From contig DAOSXA010000001.1 of NCBI GenBank assembly GCA_035380245.1, positions 592,069 to 656,068 on the forward strand: DNA of 64,000 bases. Direction: 5' to 3'. Shown here one piece after another: positions 16,009 to 24,540 of the stretch (its first letter is position 1; each line of letters begins with the position of its first letter). A program made the translations under genes and the position numbers. Source of the stretch: Candidatus Zixiibacteriota bacterium (GTDB taxonomy: Bacteria > Zixibacteria > MSB-5A5 > GN15 > FEB-12). A model generated the notes under the pieces. That model was not told the DNA's origin. It saw nothing but the letters and a program-made list of their open reading frames with translations, and made no database searches.

Positions 16009-18198
16009 TCACAAGATCGATCCTATTTGGTACACGGCGGTTGCCAGGATCCAGGCCACCATGGTCAGTCCTCCCAGTTGCAGCAGAGCCCATTTCCAGG
16101 AATTGCTTTCGCGGCCGGTTACGACTATCGTTGCCATGCACGGCGCGCTGACAAGACAGAATAGCATTATGCAGAATGCGACCAGCGGCGTATAAGATGC
16201 CTGTAGTCGTTGTCTCAGGGCGTCGGCTTCTTCGGCTTCCTCACCGATCGCATAAACTATTCCCATTTGCGCCACGAATACTTCCTTGGCGGCAAAAGCT
16301 CCGATCAGGGCGGTGCCGATTTTCCAATCGAAGCCCATTGGTTTGATCAGCGGTTCTATCCAATGACCGATGCGGCCGGCGGCCGTATAAGCCATGGCTT
16401 CGGCTTGTTGTTCTCGCTTGACGGCGGCGAGTTGTTTGTCCAGAAATGCTTGAACAGCATCCTCGTTCAAGTCGCTGCTCACAAGTTCGGCATTATAGTT
16501 TAATTGAATCCGGTCAATGGCCGCGTCGTAGTCTTTGTCGAAAACGGTTTTCTGCGGATATGTGGTCAGCGCCCAGAGAATGATTGAAATCGCGAGAATA
16601 ACCGTACCGGCTTTCCTGAGATACAACCGGCCGCGTTCCCACATGTGAAGCAGTACGCTTTTCGGAGTCGGCATGCGATACGGCGGCAATTCCATGACGA
16701 ACGGTGCGGATTCACCCTTTAGCGCCGTCGAGCGCAGTAACTTGGCAATTACGATCGCCAACACGATACCGATAGCGTAGATGGTCCACAACATGATGCC
16801 GTGCCACGGACGTGGGAAAAAAGCGGGGATAAGGAGGGTGTAGATCGGCAGGCGCGCACCGCAACTCATCAAAGGCGCTACCAGCATCGTGGTGAGTCTG
16901 TCGCGTTGATTCTCGAGCGTGCGAGTAGCCATGATCGCCGGAATAGTACAGCCGAAACCGATCAGGAGCGGAATGAAGCTCTTGCCCTGGAGGCCAATCT
17001 TATGCATGAGTCGATCCATGATAAAGGCTGCTCGTGCCATATAGCCCGAGTCCTCCAGAACGGCAATCGCCAGAAATAGCAAAAGTATGTTGGGCAGGAA
17101 CACCAGCACACCACCCACGCCGCCGATAATCCCATCCTCTATTAACGATTTGAGAGCACTGTCGCTCGGCCAGTTCGATTCGATTAAGCCTCCAAGCCAG
17201 CCGAATAGATTTTCTATCCAACCCATCAACGGTTCGCCGACGGTGAAGGTGAGCTGGAAAACAACGTACATGAGACCGAGGAAGATCGGCAGGCCTAAGA
17301 CACGGTTGGTGACTATGCTGTCAATGCGGTCCGACATGTTTCTTTTCTGTTCGACCGCCGAAGAAACTGTTTCCCTCACGATGTCCGAAATGTAGGCGTA
17401 ACGCGACTCGGCCATGTGTACTTCGGGAGAATCTTCGAGACTGCTTGCGAGACGACTCGCGGCGTTTTCTACGGTATCGCGCAAATCGGGGGTGTTGAAA
17501 ACATCCTTCCATTCGGCAAGCTTCTCGATTTCCCGGTCGCCTTCGAGTGTTTTCAACGCCAGCCAACGACGACGTCGCCCGGGAGCGGCGCCGTTGTCGG
17601 CTGATATGAGTTGACGCAGTCCGTCCAATTCGGCATCGATTTCCGGTCCGTAACCGATAACCAGGCCGCGAGTACCGTTCGTATTACCGGCCGTATTCAC
17701 CGATGTCTGAAGTAATTCATCGATTCCCCGAGAGCGACTCCCAACCGTCGGAACGATGGGTACGTTGAGCAATCGTGACAATTTTTCTATATCGATACGG
17801 ATACCGCGAGAAACAGCCACATCGCTCATGTTGAAAGCCAGCACCAGCGGTACGCCCATCTCGAGTAACTGGATCGCCAGATACAGGTTTCTTTCCAGGC
17901 TGGAGGAGTCGATTATGTCGATTACCACATCCGGCTTTTCTTCGATAAGGTAGTTGCGGGCCACCACCTCCTCCGCCGAATGCGGAGTGAGACTGTAAAC
18001 TCCCGGCAAATCGACAATTTCCAGATTGTTTCCTTCGAAACGACGCGAACCGATTTTCTTCTCGACCGTAACTCCGGGATAGTTTCCCACATGTTGGTGC
18101 GAGCCGGTTATGGCGTTGAAAACCGTAGTTTTACCCGAGTTGGGATTACCGGTTAAGGCTATCCTGATTTTTCGACCGGATACGCTGTTCGACTTCAT
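16009..18198 (-). CDS. feoB: Ferrous iron transporter FeoB
   Basis: FeoB is the inner-membrane GTP-dependent Fe2+ uptake protein. The 729 residues show the N-terminal G domain with G1 GNPNSGKT (17-24), G2 NYPGVTVEKK, G3 DLPGVYSL and G4 NMSD. A helical GDI-like domain follows. The membrane part carries the two Gate motifs, with the Cys-containing sequences LLIGFGCTIPAIMATRTL and APLMSCGARLPIY. The C-terminal region includes CMATIVVTGRES. It is encoded 61 bases after feoA, and a second promoter with a DtxR-type box lies in that gap (18226-18254). Confidence 0.96.
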   Translation of the reverse strand: MKSNSVSGRKIRIALTGNPNSGKTTVFNAITGSHQHVGNYPGVTVEKKIGSRRFEGNNLEIVDLPGVYSLTPHSAEEVVARNYLIEEKPDVVIDIIDSSSLERNLYLAIQLLEMGVPLVLAFNMSDVAVSRGIRIDIEKLSRLLNVPIVPTVGSRSRGIDELLQTSVNTAGNTNGTRGLVIGYGPEIDAELDGLRQLISADNGAAPGRRRRWLALKTLEGDREIEKLAEWKDVFNTPDLRDTVENAASRLASSLEDSPEVHMAESRYAYISDIVRETVSSAVEQKRNMSDRIDSIVTNRVLGLPIFLGLMYVVFQLTFTVGEPLMGWIENLFGWLGGLIESNWPSDSALKSLIEDGIIGGVGGVLVFLPNILLLFLAIAVLEDSGYMARAAFIMDRLMHKIGLQGKSFIPLLIGFGCTIPAIMATRTLENQRDRLTTMLVAPLMSCGARLPIYTLLIPAFFPRPWHGIMLWTIYAIGIVLAIVIAKLLRSTALKGESAPFVMELPPYRMPTPKSVLLHMWERGRLYLRKAGTVILAISIILWALTTYPQKTVFDKDYDAAIDRIQLNYNAELVSSDLNEDAVQAFLDKQLAAVKREQQAEAMAYTAAGRIGHWIEPLIKPMGFDWKIGTALIGAFAAKEVFVAQMGIVYAIGEEAEEADALRQRLQASYTPLVAFCIMLFCLVSAPCMATIVVTGRESNSWKWALLQLGGLTMVAWILATAVYQIGSIL

Positions 18199-18225
18199 AT
18201 TACCGTTTGTTCGTCATACCAATAA

Positions 18226-18254
18226 AAGTTAGGCAAGCCAAACATATTGCTCAA
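18226..18254 (-). promoter_or_regulatory. feoB promoter with internal DtxR-type box
   Basis: On the minus strand a -35 TTGAGC (18249-18254), a 17-base spacer and a -10 TAACTT (18226-18231). The palindrome TTTGGCTTGCCTAA (18229-18242) spans the spacer and part of the -10, so a bound iron repressor would block polymerase. The half-site pair GGC-TT-GCC resembles DtxR/IdeR-family boxes. Confidence 0.65.
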
Positions 18255-18259
18255 AAAAA

Positions 18260-18538
18260 TTACTCGATCATTATCTTGAGAGCGGCGTCTTGACCGATTA
18301 TCAAGCGACTACCTTTAACGCCGACTATCACCGGGCCTTTCCGGTCGTTGCAGTGAATTACCACTTCAACACCCGGCGTTAATCCCAGGGCCGATAAATG
18401 CTCTTTCAAATCTCGACTACCATTAATCCTTGTTATCCGAAAACTCTCTCCGGCATGGCTCAAAGCCAGCGGCAGAGGTCCTCGCAGAATCGAGGAAGAA
18501 GCGGTATTAGGCAGGGCTATTTCCGTCGATCCGTTCAT
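18260..18538 (-). CDS. feoA: Ferrous iron transport protein FeoA
   Basis: A 92-residue cytoplasmic SH3-like protein that partners FeoB. An N-terminal extension of about 20 residues precedes the FeoA core (PLALSHAGESFRITRINGSR, the LKEHLSALGLTPG turn, VVIHCNDRKGPVIVGVKGSR, ending ALKIMIE). Its ATG overlaps the dtxR stop by 4 bases (ATGA), indicating translational coupling. feoB follows in the same direction. Confidence 0.9.
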   Translation of the reverse strand: MNGSTEIALPNTASSSILRGPLPLALSHAGESFRITRINGSRDLKEHLSALGLTPGVEVVIHCNDRKGPVIVGVKGSRLIIGQDAALKIMIE

Positions 18539-19290
18539 AGCTCATAGACCATTATCTTATTTGCATCATCTTTGCGCAACGACAGGTGGTAACCCTTGAC
18601 CTTCACTTCGATTGGATCCCCCAGCGGCGCCACTCGTTCTACCTCCACGAGGGATCCGGAGGTTACTCCCATTTCAGCGATTCGTCGTCTGGCATCGCCG
18701 CTCCGACTGATTTTTACGATTCGGCCCTTTTTGCCGGGACGCAATTCATCCAGAGGGATAGCCGTTCGTTCGTTTTTCTTGATATCCGCTTTTTTCTTTT
18801 TTAAATCCATCAGAATACCCGAAACGCAGGCTTCACAATTTTCCATTGAATCGTCCTGGTCACATTGATACCCGAATCCTTTTATCCACGAGGCGCCGCC
18901 CCTCGGGCAGGTCTCGACGAATTCCACGAAGGCAATGAATCTCTCCAGGATTTTCGCCGACACGGCGTGTTCCATTTTACAGGCCGCCTCGTCGGCATGC
19001 TTCTCTTCGATCGCGAGTACTTTCACGAAAAAGTCCCGCAGCACCTCATGACGCCGGATAACATCGCGGGCCAGAGTTTCACCCCGGGGCGTCAGGGTGA
19101 CCAATTCATAAGGGGCGTAGTTTACCAACTCTCGGGATGAAAGCGACTTGAGGGCTCCGGTAACGGAGGAATAATTAACCTTGAGTCGTTTGGATATATC
19201 TTTGACTCGTGCTGCCTGTTTCTCGGCGATGAGGTGGTATATCACCTCCAGGTAGTCTTCAAGACTGGCGCTTAGAGCTTCTGACGACAT
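18535..19290 (-). CDS. DtxR/MntR-family metal-dependent repressor with C-terminal FeoA domain
   Basis: 251 residues: N-terminal winged helix (1-65), a dimerisation and metal domain (66-140) and a C-terminal FeoA/SH3-like domain (about 175-251, LRPGKKGRIVKISRSGDARR). Metal ligands can be read by alignment with DtxR. CKMEH gives Cys104, Glu107 and His108, like Cys102, Glu105 and His106 of DtxR, an iron sensor. Asp12 replaces DtxR Met10, as in MntR. A Cys cluster (CDQDDSMENCEAC, 143-155) is an unusual insertion. It heads the feo operon and probably binds the two similar boxes at 19337-19350 and 18229-18242, repressing the operon when iron is replete. Confidence 0.9.
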   Translation of the reverse strand: MSSEALSASLEDYLEVIYHLIAEKQAARVKDISKRLKVNYSSVTGALKSLSSRELVNYAPYELVTLTPRGETLARDVIRRHEVLRDFFVKVLAIEEKHADEAACKMEHAVSAKILERFIAFVEFVETCPRGGASWIKGFGYQCDQDDSMENCEACVSGILMDLKKKKADIKKNERTAIPLDELRPGKKGRIVKISRSGDARRRIAEMGVTSGSLVEVERVAPLGDPIEVKVKGYHLSLRKDDANKIMVYEL

Positions 19291-19332
19291 GATTTAATCC
19301 ATTCATCTCTGATCATCTTTGCCTGGCAGAAA

Positions 19333-19361
19333 AATGTATGGCACACCAAACATTCTGTCAA
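19333..19361 (-). promoter_or_regulatory. dtxR-feoAB operon promoter with internal DtxR-type box
   Basis: On the minus strand a perfect -35 TTGACA (19356-19361), a 17-base spacer and a -10 TACATT (19333-19338). The spacer contains TTTGGTGTGCCATA (19337-19350), identical at 10 of 14 positions to the box in the feoB promoter and in the same register. This points to autoregulation. Confidence 0.7.
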
Positions 19362-19390
19362 GAGGTTTTTTGTGATTTCTTTCACAGCAA

Positions 19391-19414
19391 GATCGCAGGT
19401 TCGAAGGAACCTGC
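19391..19414. repeat. Dispersed repeat R5, copy 1
   Basis: GATCGCAGGTTCGAAGGAAC followed by CTGC; the arms GCAGGTTC and GGAACCTGC pair. The second copy at 55940-55963 differs only at the centre. A related palindrome occurs near 1821-1842. Confidence 0.75.
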
Positions 19415-19478
19415 ATGACTGCGCGGGATCCATGCTCCGTAAGGTGTCTCGGCCTGTCAGCTTCGGGTGATGTTGACT

Positions 19479-19793
19479 TCAGTCTTTGAACAGATCGTCG
19501 AAACGGGCTTTGCGGTCGTCCTTCGTGTCGGTCTGGGTGCTTATTCCCCCCGGCCGCTTGAAGACATCGCGCATCTGGAAAAAATCGCAGAAGTTGGCTT
19601 TTTCCTTGTTGGGGATATTGACCTCGATCGGTTCCTTGCATTGGAATCTTCGCCCCGGCTCCCAATGCCGACAGCCGCGACAACAACGCAAATCGGCCAG
19701 GCAATGCGGGCAAGCGTCGTGACGTGATACTTTGTGTTCGATTCCGGTGGCGCGGCCACAGTTCCAGCAAAGAAGTCCGGTTTCCGATTCCAT
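19479..19793 (-). CDS. Cys-rich zinc-ribbon protein (hypothetical)
   Basis: 104 residues from ATG 19793, preceded by AAGGGGAC. The N-terminal half holds CWNC, CPHC, CCRGC and further Cys/His positions up to CKEP and FCDFF, at least eight Cys, enough for two zinc sites. The C-terminal third is charged and probably disordered. There is no signal peptide, so it is expected in the cytoplasm. It lies 190 bases upstream of dtxR on the same strand, but the feo promoter is in between, so it is probably not in that operon. The partner is unknown. Confidence 0.7.
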   Translation of the reverse strand: MESETGLLCWNCGRATGIEHKVSRHDACPHCLADLRCCRGCRHWEPGRRFQCKEPIEVNIPNKEKANFCDFFQMRDVFKRPGGISTQTDTKDDRKARFDDLFKD

Positions 19794-20041
19794 GATGTCC
19801 CCTTCGTTTCGATATTCCTCCGCTAATATACGAAGCGTGACGCCGATGGCAAGTTGCATTCGCAACATCACTCGACGAGTCCGTTTTGATTGACAAAGTC
19901 GCTCGGGTTCAATACATTACAGTATCTATTGTTGAACTCGCCACCGGGCCGTTCAGTTCGACCTGTCACCACCGCGTTGTTCTACATATTCTATCTCACC
20001 TCTCCGATAGAGAGGATAGAGAGGCATTCGAGGAGGTAGTT

Positions 20042-22858
20042 TTGAACAAGTCTCACGTGTCTGCGCTGATAATCATTTTACTGATACTCGCGGCGACACC
20101 GTCTTTCGCCGTCGATATCGACAAGGGAATTCTGCTCGATATCCCGCCGGAAATTCAGGTCCAACAATTCGGAAAAATAGCAGGATCACAGTTGACGCCG
20201 GAGGATTCGGCCGACATTGCAGCCTTCCGTTTCGACGGCGACACGGTCAAAATCCTGGTGGTGCTGGTTCGCTGGTCCGATCGCTGGTCGACTTACCCAT
20301 CAGCCACGTTCGACAGCATGATCCTGTCCCATGACACCTATCCTCCCGGATCGGTAGCCGATTATTTCGAAGAAGTATCCTACGGTCACGCCCATGTAAC
20401 GGGTACTGTTCTGGAATGGTACAACGCCGGAATCTACAATGCCGGCTATGACTTCCAGGACCTCCTCCCTATCCTCGATGCCTCCGTCGATTTTTCACAG
20501 TACGACGGCAACAACGACGGCGATGTCGATGCGGTCATTTTCGTCCGTGCCGGCACCGGCCAGGAGGACACCGGCGACCCGAACGATATCTGGTCTTACG
20601 CCTATCGTTATCCGACCAACAGCGGTCCGGGACCTTACGACGGTGTTTACGTATCCGCCTGGAATACCTCACCGGAACTGCGGCCGTTGCGCGATCCGAG
20701 CAATCCCACCCAGTTCAGCGGTGTCGATTCGCTCAACCAGATCCGGGTGTTCTGCCATGAGACAACGCACAATCTCGGTCTGCCGGACATGTACGACTAC
20801 GATTCCAAACTCGACACGACCACTTACTTCACTCCCAACGACGATAACGACCATCCCTGGGTGGACTGGTGTCTGATGGGCTATGCCGGTTACGGCATTC
20901 TGTCGATCAGGTCGGCTGTCCCCCCGCACATCAACGGCTGGGGTAAAATGCAGCTTGGCTGGATCGATCCGATCGAGTTGGTCGGCGAATACGAAGACCT
21001 GGTGATTTACGACATCAACACTCATGCCGACAGTTCGCTTTACCTGCTGCCGATCCACGAGACACAGGGTGAGTATTTCCTGCTGGAATACCGGAATCCG
21101 CGCTCGACCGGCAAGTTCGATAAGGTCGATTCCGATTTCAGTTGTTATTTCTGGCCGGACTTGACCTATGGCTGCGACACCCTCGACCGGGGCCTGCTCA
21201 TCTCGCACGTACACGATTCCCTGGGAGCCTACTGGTGGCGAATCAACAACGGCATGCCCTCTTACCCTCACTACACGGTGACAGTGGTTGACGCCGGTTA
21301 CAATCCGAGCATGGACCTCTATCAGAATCCCGAGGGCCGCCTGACCGACAGCGCCCAATGGTGGTATCCGTACGAAACCCGCCGCGCGGCGACATACAAC
21401 CCGGACGTTCCGGGCCAGACGGAATTCTCTCCGACCACGACACCGTCGAGCGAAGGGTATTTCGGCCCGACCAACATTACCGTGCGAGTGGACTCGATCG
21501 TTGACGACAAGATGTACGCCTATGTTTTCAATCCCTATGGTGATATCGACTTCGACGGCGTCCTGGACGACGGCGACGGCTCCGGTGTAGCCTGGGACAA
21601 TCCCTGCACCGGCGGCCAGACGGTCGGCTGCGACGACAACTGCCCGTACGAACCGAATCCGGATCAGGCCGACACCAACCACAACCTGATCGGTGATGTT
21701 TGCGATTATCGCTTCGAACGCTGGGACACGGTGGCAACCGCATGTGTCTCTCTCACTGTCAGTAATCTGGCCAACTACGGTCATCAATCGAACACCTCCT
21801 CCGGCGGGGCCAACATGGCACATCCGAACGAAGACTGCGATCAGACCGCCAACGTATGGCTGTACGACGGTTCCTCGGTGATCTGTTACGTTAACGGGAC
21901 CGACACTGTCGGCAACTGGTCGCTTTTCCAGCAGTTCCATTACTGCTTTGTCGATGACCGCCGCTGGATGCTCCCCACCGCAACAAGCACTGATTATGAC
22001 GAGTTTTTCGGCGGTACTCATGTGACAGCCGACTCGACATTAGCTGTCGAGGACACCTGGTACGCCCCGAAGTCATTGACCGACTGTAATTTCGTGATTC
22101 ACCGAACGACAATCTTCACCTACGACGCCGCGGTCCACTCGGGACTGACTATCGGTGAGGTTACCGACTGGGATGTTCCGGATAATTATGGCTGGAATGT
22201 CAGCGGCATTACACCGGGGATGATGCTCTATCAGACCGGCACCGACCTCGATTGCATCGACCAGTCACGTCGCCTGGCAAGCACCGATTTGATCGGCTGG
22301 TTCCTCAACGACTCCTGCGATTTGTACGACAACAGCGAGCCCTACGGCGCCTACTGCGCCGCCAACTCAGACTATGTCTGGGCCACCGGCGATTTTGTCG
22401 CTTCGGACCTGATGACCGCCATGCAGCAAACCGGATACACCGCTCATGCGAGCGCCGAGGACCAGCACATGGTGCTGACCTATCTTAACGATTTCACTAT
22501 CGGCGCTACCGATTCACTGGTTATTTTCTCGGTCCTGATCACATTATACGACGCCGATCCGGCCGACCTGGACAACACACGAACACTGGCTGTACAATGG
22601 GTTAAGGACTACCTGGTTGAGTCTTGCAGTTGTTGCCAAATTGTCGGGGATGTCGACCACAACGGATCCGGACCGGACATTGCCGACCTGGTTTATCTCG
22701 TGACCTACATGTTCCAGAACGGACCGGAACCACCCTGCATGTGGGAAGCGAACATGAACGGTTCGGTAAATCCCGAACCGGACATCACCGACCTGGTCTA
22801 CCTCGTGACTTACATGTTCCAGAACGGTCCTGATCTATATCCCTGCGCCGGTAAATAG
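20042..22858 (+). CDS. M6-family secreted metalloprotease with TSP3 repeat and paired dockerin-like modules
   Basis: 938 residues from TTG 20042, which has AGGAGG five bases upstream and begins exactly at a signal peptide (NKSHVSALIIILLILAATPS). The zinc site is HETTHNLGLPD (His239, Glu240, His243), the HExxHxxG signature of immune-inhibitor-A-like M6 peptidases. A TSP3-like calcium segment (GCDDNCPYEPNPDQADTNHN) follows near residue 520. After about 280 residues of unassigned beta-rich sequence, the protein ends in two dockerin-like modules (DIADLVYLVTYMFQNGP, DITDLVYLVTYMFQNGP) matching those of the secreted protein at 12.85-14.6 kb. It probably degrades extracellular protein. A terminator follows. 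Confidence 0.88.
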   Translation: MNKSHVSALIIILLILAATPSFAVDIDKGILLDIPPEIQVQQFGKIAGSQLTPEDSADIAAFRFDGDTVKILVVLVRWSDRWSTYPSATFDSMILSHDTYPPGSVADYFEEVSYGHAHVTGTVLEWYNAGIYNAGYDFQDLLPILDASVDFSQYDGNNDGDVDAVIFVRAGTGQEDTGDPNDIWSYAYRYPTNSGPGPYDGVYVSAWNTSPELRPLRDPSNPTQFSGVDSLNQIRVFCHETTHNLGLPDMYDYDSKLDTTTYFTPNDDNDHPWVDWCLMGYAGYGILSIRSAVPPHINGWGKMQLGWIDPIELVGEYEDLVIYDINTHADSSLYLLPIHETQGEYFLLEYRNPRSTGKFDKVDSDFSCYFWPDLTYGCDTLDRGLLISHVHDSLGAYWWRINNGMPSYPHYTVTVVDAGYNPSMDLYQNPEGRLTDSAQWWYPYETRRAATYNPDVPGQTEFSPTTTPSSEGYFGPTNITVRVDSIVDDKMYAYVFNPYGDIDFDGVLDDGDGSGVAWDNPCTGGQTVGCDDNCPYEPNPDQADTNHNLIGDVCDYRFERWDTVATACVSLTVSNLANYGHQSNTSSGGANMAHPNEDCDQTANVWLYDGSSVICYVNGTDTVGNWSLFQQFHYCFVDDRRWMLPTATSTDYDEFFGGTHVTADSTLAVEDTWYAPKSLTDCNFVIHRTTIFTYDAAVHSGLTIGEVTDWDVPDNYGWNVSGITPGMMLYQTGTDLDCIDQSRRLASTDLIGWFLNDSCDLYDNSEPYGAYCAANSDYVWATGDFVASDLMTAMQQTGYTAHASAEDQHMVLTYLNDFTIGATDSLVIFSVLITLYDADPADLDNTRTLAVQWVKDYLVESCSCCQIVGDVDHNGSGPDIADLVYLVTYMFQNGPEPPCMWEANMNGSVNPEPDITDLVYLVTYMFQNGPDLYPCAGK

Positions 22859-22880
22859 CCTGAATGAGTTATCGCTCTTA

Positions 22881-22912
22881 ACGGCGGGCTGTTTCGGTCC
22901 GCCGTTTTTTTT
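22881..22912 (+). terminator. Rho-independent terminator of the M6 protease gene
   Basis: The stem ACGGCGG / CCGCCGT is followed by eight T. It begins 22 bases after the stop codon. Confidence 0.9.
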
Positions 22913-23073
22913 CACAGCCATAGACTGAGCGATCGCGCTCCCAACACATGCCCACACACTATTTCTCAACATATCCTTGCGGGAGATACGTTCGTATCCG
23001 GCAATGCAACTCAGAAATACACTGTTCCTGCCGATAATTTCCATAGAGAAACCAATTCGGCAGGAGCAATGCG

Positions 23074-23508
23074 ATGGACGAACAAGAGAACGAAGCCTTC
23101 ACGAACAAGCGCCGACACCCACGTAAAAAGCCGATCAACTACATCGAAATCTATGACTCCGAGACCGATGAGTTCCTGGGCAGCCTGGCCGACCTCAACA
23201 TCGGTGGCCTTCGCCTGCTGGCTCAACACGAACTTGCCCGCAATCGCACCTATTCGATGCGGATGCGTTTACCGCGGTCAGTCGATGAGACGGAAGAGAT
23301 ATTCTTCTCTGCTGCTTGTCGCTGGCAACTAGCTTGTACCAGTGCTCTGCTTCGCGGGAGTTACCATATCGGTCTGGAGATCGTGGATATTGCTCCGTTC
23401 GATGCCGACATGATTTCAAGCCTGTTGGCTTCAAGCTGGTTTCGGGACTGGAGACAGCTTCCTGACTATGACAGGATGCGCCGCGAAACCGGTTACCCCG
23501 AGGAATAA
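23074..23508 (+). CDS. PilZ-domain protein (c-di-GMP effector)
   Basis: 144 residues. The PilZ signature is visible: RRHPRKKP (the RxxxR loop, residues 13-20) and, about 30 residues on, DLNIGGLRLL (the D/NxSxxG box, with Ile in place of Ser). A beta-barrel core continues (YSMRMRLPRS, RWQLACT, YHIGLEIVD) and a C-terminal helix completes the domain. Such proteins bind c-di-GMP and pass the signal to a partner; no partner domain is fused here. CAGGAG lies a few bases before ATG. With the MshEN/PATAN protein at 10.4 kb this makes two possible c-di-GMP receivers in the window. Confidence 0.85.
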   Translation: MDEQENEAFTNKRRHPRKKPINYIEIYDSETDEFLGSLADLNIGGLRLLAQHELARNRTYSMRMRLPRSVDETEEIFFSAACRWQLACTSALLRGSYHIGLEIVDIAPFDADMISSLLASSWFRDWRQLPDYDRMRRETGYPEE

Positions 23509-23812
23509 CCGAATCCGGTTAAAAGAAGCTATTCATACTATCCGGCAACAAGCCCTCCCGCCAGGCAGGCAGAGATCCTGTTAGAGCCGTATTGGTCAAC
23601 CTAAGCCAATAGTCTAAGGGCAGTTATAACTTTAACAATAAACTCTGGAACTTTCGGGCGATTCATGGGTTTGAAGAGCCAGAACATCACGGTTCACGAT
23701 TCTCACCCGACGAGAATCGTAACCTCTCCAAACCCCATTTCTCGCGCAGAAACAGGCCGGTCGTTTCTAAAACGACCGGCCTTTTCGTTGAATATCTTAA
23801 TGTCGTGCTAGT
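23509..23812. other. Convergent gap with two hairpins
   Basis: About 300 bases between pilZ and sodB. A long hairpin at 23691-23724 (GGTT-C-ACGATTCTC / GAGAATCGT-AACC) has no T-run. The terminator at 23754-23786 is the only other feature seen. No gene is supported. Confidence 0.5.
23754..23786. terminator. Rho-independent terminator
   Basis: The stem AGGCCGGTCGTTT / AACGACCGGCCT is followed by TTTTCGTT on the plus strand. It lies between convergent genes and may serve both, though the T-run favours the plus direction. Confidence 0.8.
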
Positions 23813-24385
23813 CTAAAGCTGTGAGGCGACAAAATCCCAGTTGACCAGATTCCAGAAAGCCTCGATGTATTTCGGACGGGCGTTGCGATAGTCGATGTAA
23901 TAAGCATGCTCCCAGACATCGCAGGTTAGCAACGGGGTTTTACCGTCCCTGACGGGACAAGCGGCGTTCGAGGTGCTGACAATCTCGAGATTCCCCGAAG
24001 CATCCTTGACCAGCCAGGCCCAGCCGGAACCAAAGGTCGTGGCGGCTGTATTGGAAAACTTCTCCTTGAAGGCCGCGAACGAGCCAAAGGCTTTGTTGAT
24101 CGCCTCGGCCAGAGCGCCGGTCGGTTCACCGCCCGGACCGCCCAGACAATTCCAATAGAAGGTGTGATTAAACACTTGAGCACCGTTGTTAAAAATTCCA
24201 CCGGAAGCCTTCTTGATAATATCCACAAGAAGCATGTCGGCGAACTCAGTGCCGGGAATGAGATTGTTCAGGTTGTTGACGTAAGCCTGGTGATGTTTGC
24301 CGTGATGGTATTCCAGGGTCTCAGCGGAGATATGCGGTTCCAGAGCATCCTTGGCAAACGGCAGATTGGGCAGCTTGTGTTCCAT
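23813..24385 (-). CDS. sodB: Superoxide dismutase, iron type
   Basis: It converts superoxide to oxygen and peroxide in the cytoplasm. The 190 residues cover both SOD domains. The metal ligands are His of YHHGKHHQAYVNNLN, His of NHTFYWNCL, and Asp and His of DVWEHAYYIDY. Gln in the N-terminal NNGAQVFNH (the position corresponding to Gln69 of FeSOD) indicates the iron form. The start ATG 24385 has AAGGAGG upstream. It follows the DUF1573 gene on the same strand after 155 bases and a hairpin, so it may have its own promoter. Confidence 0.93.
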   Translation of the reverse strand: MEHKLPNLPFAKDALEPHISAETLEYHHGKHHQAYVNNLNNLIPGTEFADMLLVDIIKKASGGIFNNGAQVFNHTFYWNCLGGPGGEPTGALAEAINKAFGSFAAFKEKFSNTAATTFGSGWAWLVKDASGNLEIVSTSNAACPVRDGKTPLLTCDVWEHAYYIDYRNARPKYIEAFWNLVNWDFVASQL

Positions 24386-24483
24386 GGTTTATCCTCCTTT
24401 TATGACAAGATCAATCCTTGTCGAATATGAAAAGCAGAATACACCGGACGTCTTCACATGTCAACCAATGCCGGCAAACGAAA

Positions 24484-24519
24484 CCGCCGGTCGCAATAAA
24501 ATCGATTGCAGACCGGCGG
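24484..24519 (-). terminator. Hairpin after the DUF1573 gene, probable terminator
   Basis: A perfect 9-bp stem CCGCCGGTC / GACCGGCGG. Read on the minus strand it is followed by GTTTCGTTT. The T-run is interrupted, so efficiency is uncertain. Confidence 0.5.
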
Positions 24520-24540
24520 CTAAAAATCTATGCCGGAAAA

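Noticed and set aside
20669..22021. A 450-codon open frame opposite the M6 protease.
   Set aside because: Shadow frame; the plus-strand gene has signal peptide, zinc motif and dockerin modules in register.
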